Assembly (NCBI GenBank): GCA_937911845.1
Contig: CALDQF010000194.1
Span: 1 to 5,396 of the forward strand
Direction: 5' to 3'
Length of the DNA: 5,396 bases
Origin: an uncultured Phycisphaera sp.
GTDB taxonomy: Bacteria > Planctomycetota > Phycisphaerae > Phycisphaerales > SM1A02
Numbering within the stretch: position 1 is the stretch's first letter; each line of letters opens with the position of its first letter. Below, in pieces: positions 4,902-5,396 of the stretch. Both the position numbers and the translations under genes were made by a program. The notes below the pieces were generated by a model, which saw nothing but the letters and a program-made list of their open reading frames with translations, was not told where the DNA came from and searched no databases.

Positions 4902-5396
4902 TTGGTGGGCGCACTTTTATTTGGCGTGGCTTCTTTGCATCTTTGGACTGACATCGAATCGACAGTCGGGCAATCAAGATCTTGGGCTGTGATTGATGTG
5001 GCGTCTCATCCTTTGAGGGCCGATGTTCTGCTGCAAAGCTTGAGTGTCAATTTGGGTGGGCATGCATTGGTATACGACGGAGAGACCGTACTTCGGGACC
5101 ACGGTTCTTCGGGTCAATCTCAAGGCCGCCGAGGGGAAAATATCCTGAGAATCAAGCCAGAAGTGTCTGGATCAGAAGCAGTGAATCTTTGTCATCACCA
5201 CGATTGGATGCGGCAAGAATGCTCAGGGCCATTCACTTCTCTAGCGGTCCTTGACGACAATGCCCTGCTGGTGGTGGGACGTCAGAAACAAGGAGGAAAA
5301 CGAGTCGAAGTGTTGTTTCTTCTGCAACGCATCGCGTCTGAGTGGCAATGTTGGCCCTTGCTTGCTGAGGGTGTTGAGAAGAAGGGCGTCGTGCTT
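4902..5396 (+). CDS. Unrecognised protein, N-terminal part, runs off right edge
   Basis: An open frame of 165 codons with no stop before the window end. I do not recognise the family. It starts at TTG 4902 or GTG 4905. The first 15 residues (MVGALLFGVASLHLW) are hydrophobic and may be a signal peptide or membrane anchor, though no basic residue precedes them. The rest alternates short hydrophobic strands with turns: WAVIDVASHP (28-37), LGGHALVYDGETVLRDHG (51-68), FTSLAVLDDNALLVVGRQKQGGKRVEVLFLLQRIASEWQCWPLL (111-154). The pattern of strand, DD/DG turn, strand looks like beta-propeller-type repeats, but this is a guess. It contains a His triplet (98-100) and cysteines at 97, 107 and 150. The reading frame has a coding look (G-rich first positions) and no shadow on the other strand explains it. 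It follows the CefD-like gene by 95 bp, where no terminator hairpin with a T-run is seen, so the two may be co-transcribed. Confidence 0.65.
   Translation, partial: MVGALLFGVASLHLWTDIESTVGQSRSWAVIDVASHPLRADVLLQSLSVNLGGHALVYDGETVLRDHGSSGQSQGRRGENILRIKPEVSGSEAVNLCHHHDWMRQECSGPFTSLAVLDDNALLVVGRQKQGGKRVEVLFLLQRIASEWQCWPLLAEGVEKKGVVL

Noticed and set aside
4522..4977. 151-codon minus-strand frame
   Set aside because: Most of it is antisense to the conserved C-terminal domain of the CefD-like enzyme; the rest shows no protein features.

Overview
The window holds part of a chromosome with ordinary housekeeping and metabolic genes. No mobile element, CRISPR array, rRNA, tRNA or phage gene was seen. 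The host is probably a Gram-negative bacterium outside the Proteobacteria. The LexA head (LTPRQLDLLRAFRTHR, TVHEH recognition helix), the mix with an S9A prolyl oligopeptidase and a CefD-like class V aminotransferase, moderately high GC and weak Shine-Dalgarno sites would suit a planctomycete-like organism (Planctomycetota, perhaps Phycisphaerae). This assignment is an inference from protein style only.

Layout. Positions 1-2844 carry three genes on the minus strand, transcribed right to left: lexA (2844-2200), serA (2141-909) and the N-terminal 284 codons of a prolyl oligopeptidase (852 to beyond the left edge). The gaps are 58 and 56 bp with no visible terminator, so one lexA-serA-peptidase transcript is likely. 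Positions 2845-3585 (741 bp) hold no convincing gene. They contain several perfect DNA dyads, one strong hairpin, one GAAC-N7-GAAC direct repeat and two long frames lying codon-on-codon on opposite strands, only one of which is even a weak gene candidate. On the plus strand, 3586-4806 encodes a PLP enzyme of the isopenicillin N epimerase-like branch. A 95-bp gap then leads to an unrecognised gene that starts at a non-ATG codon near 4902 and runs off the right edge.

How the genes relate. LexA is the SOS repressor and has an intact cleavage site and catalytic dyad, so it should control itself and the genes behind it if they are co-transcribed. SerA makes the first committed step to serine and keeps the serine-sensing residues of its ACT domain. 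The prolyl oligopeptidase cleaves short proline-containing peptides. The divergent aminotransferase-like gene shares the 741-bp regulatory gap with lexA but has no visible pathway partner. No obviously new multi-gene system is present. The most worthwhile points are the lexA upstream region with its candidate operators, the lexA-serA linkage, and the orphan CefD-like enzyme.
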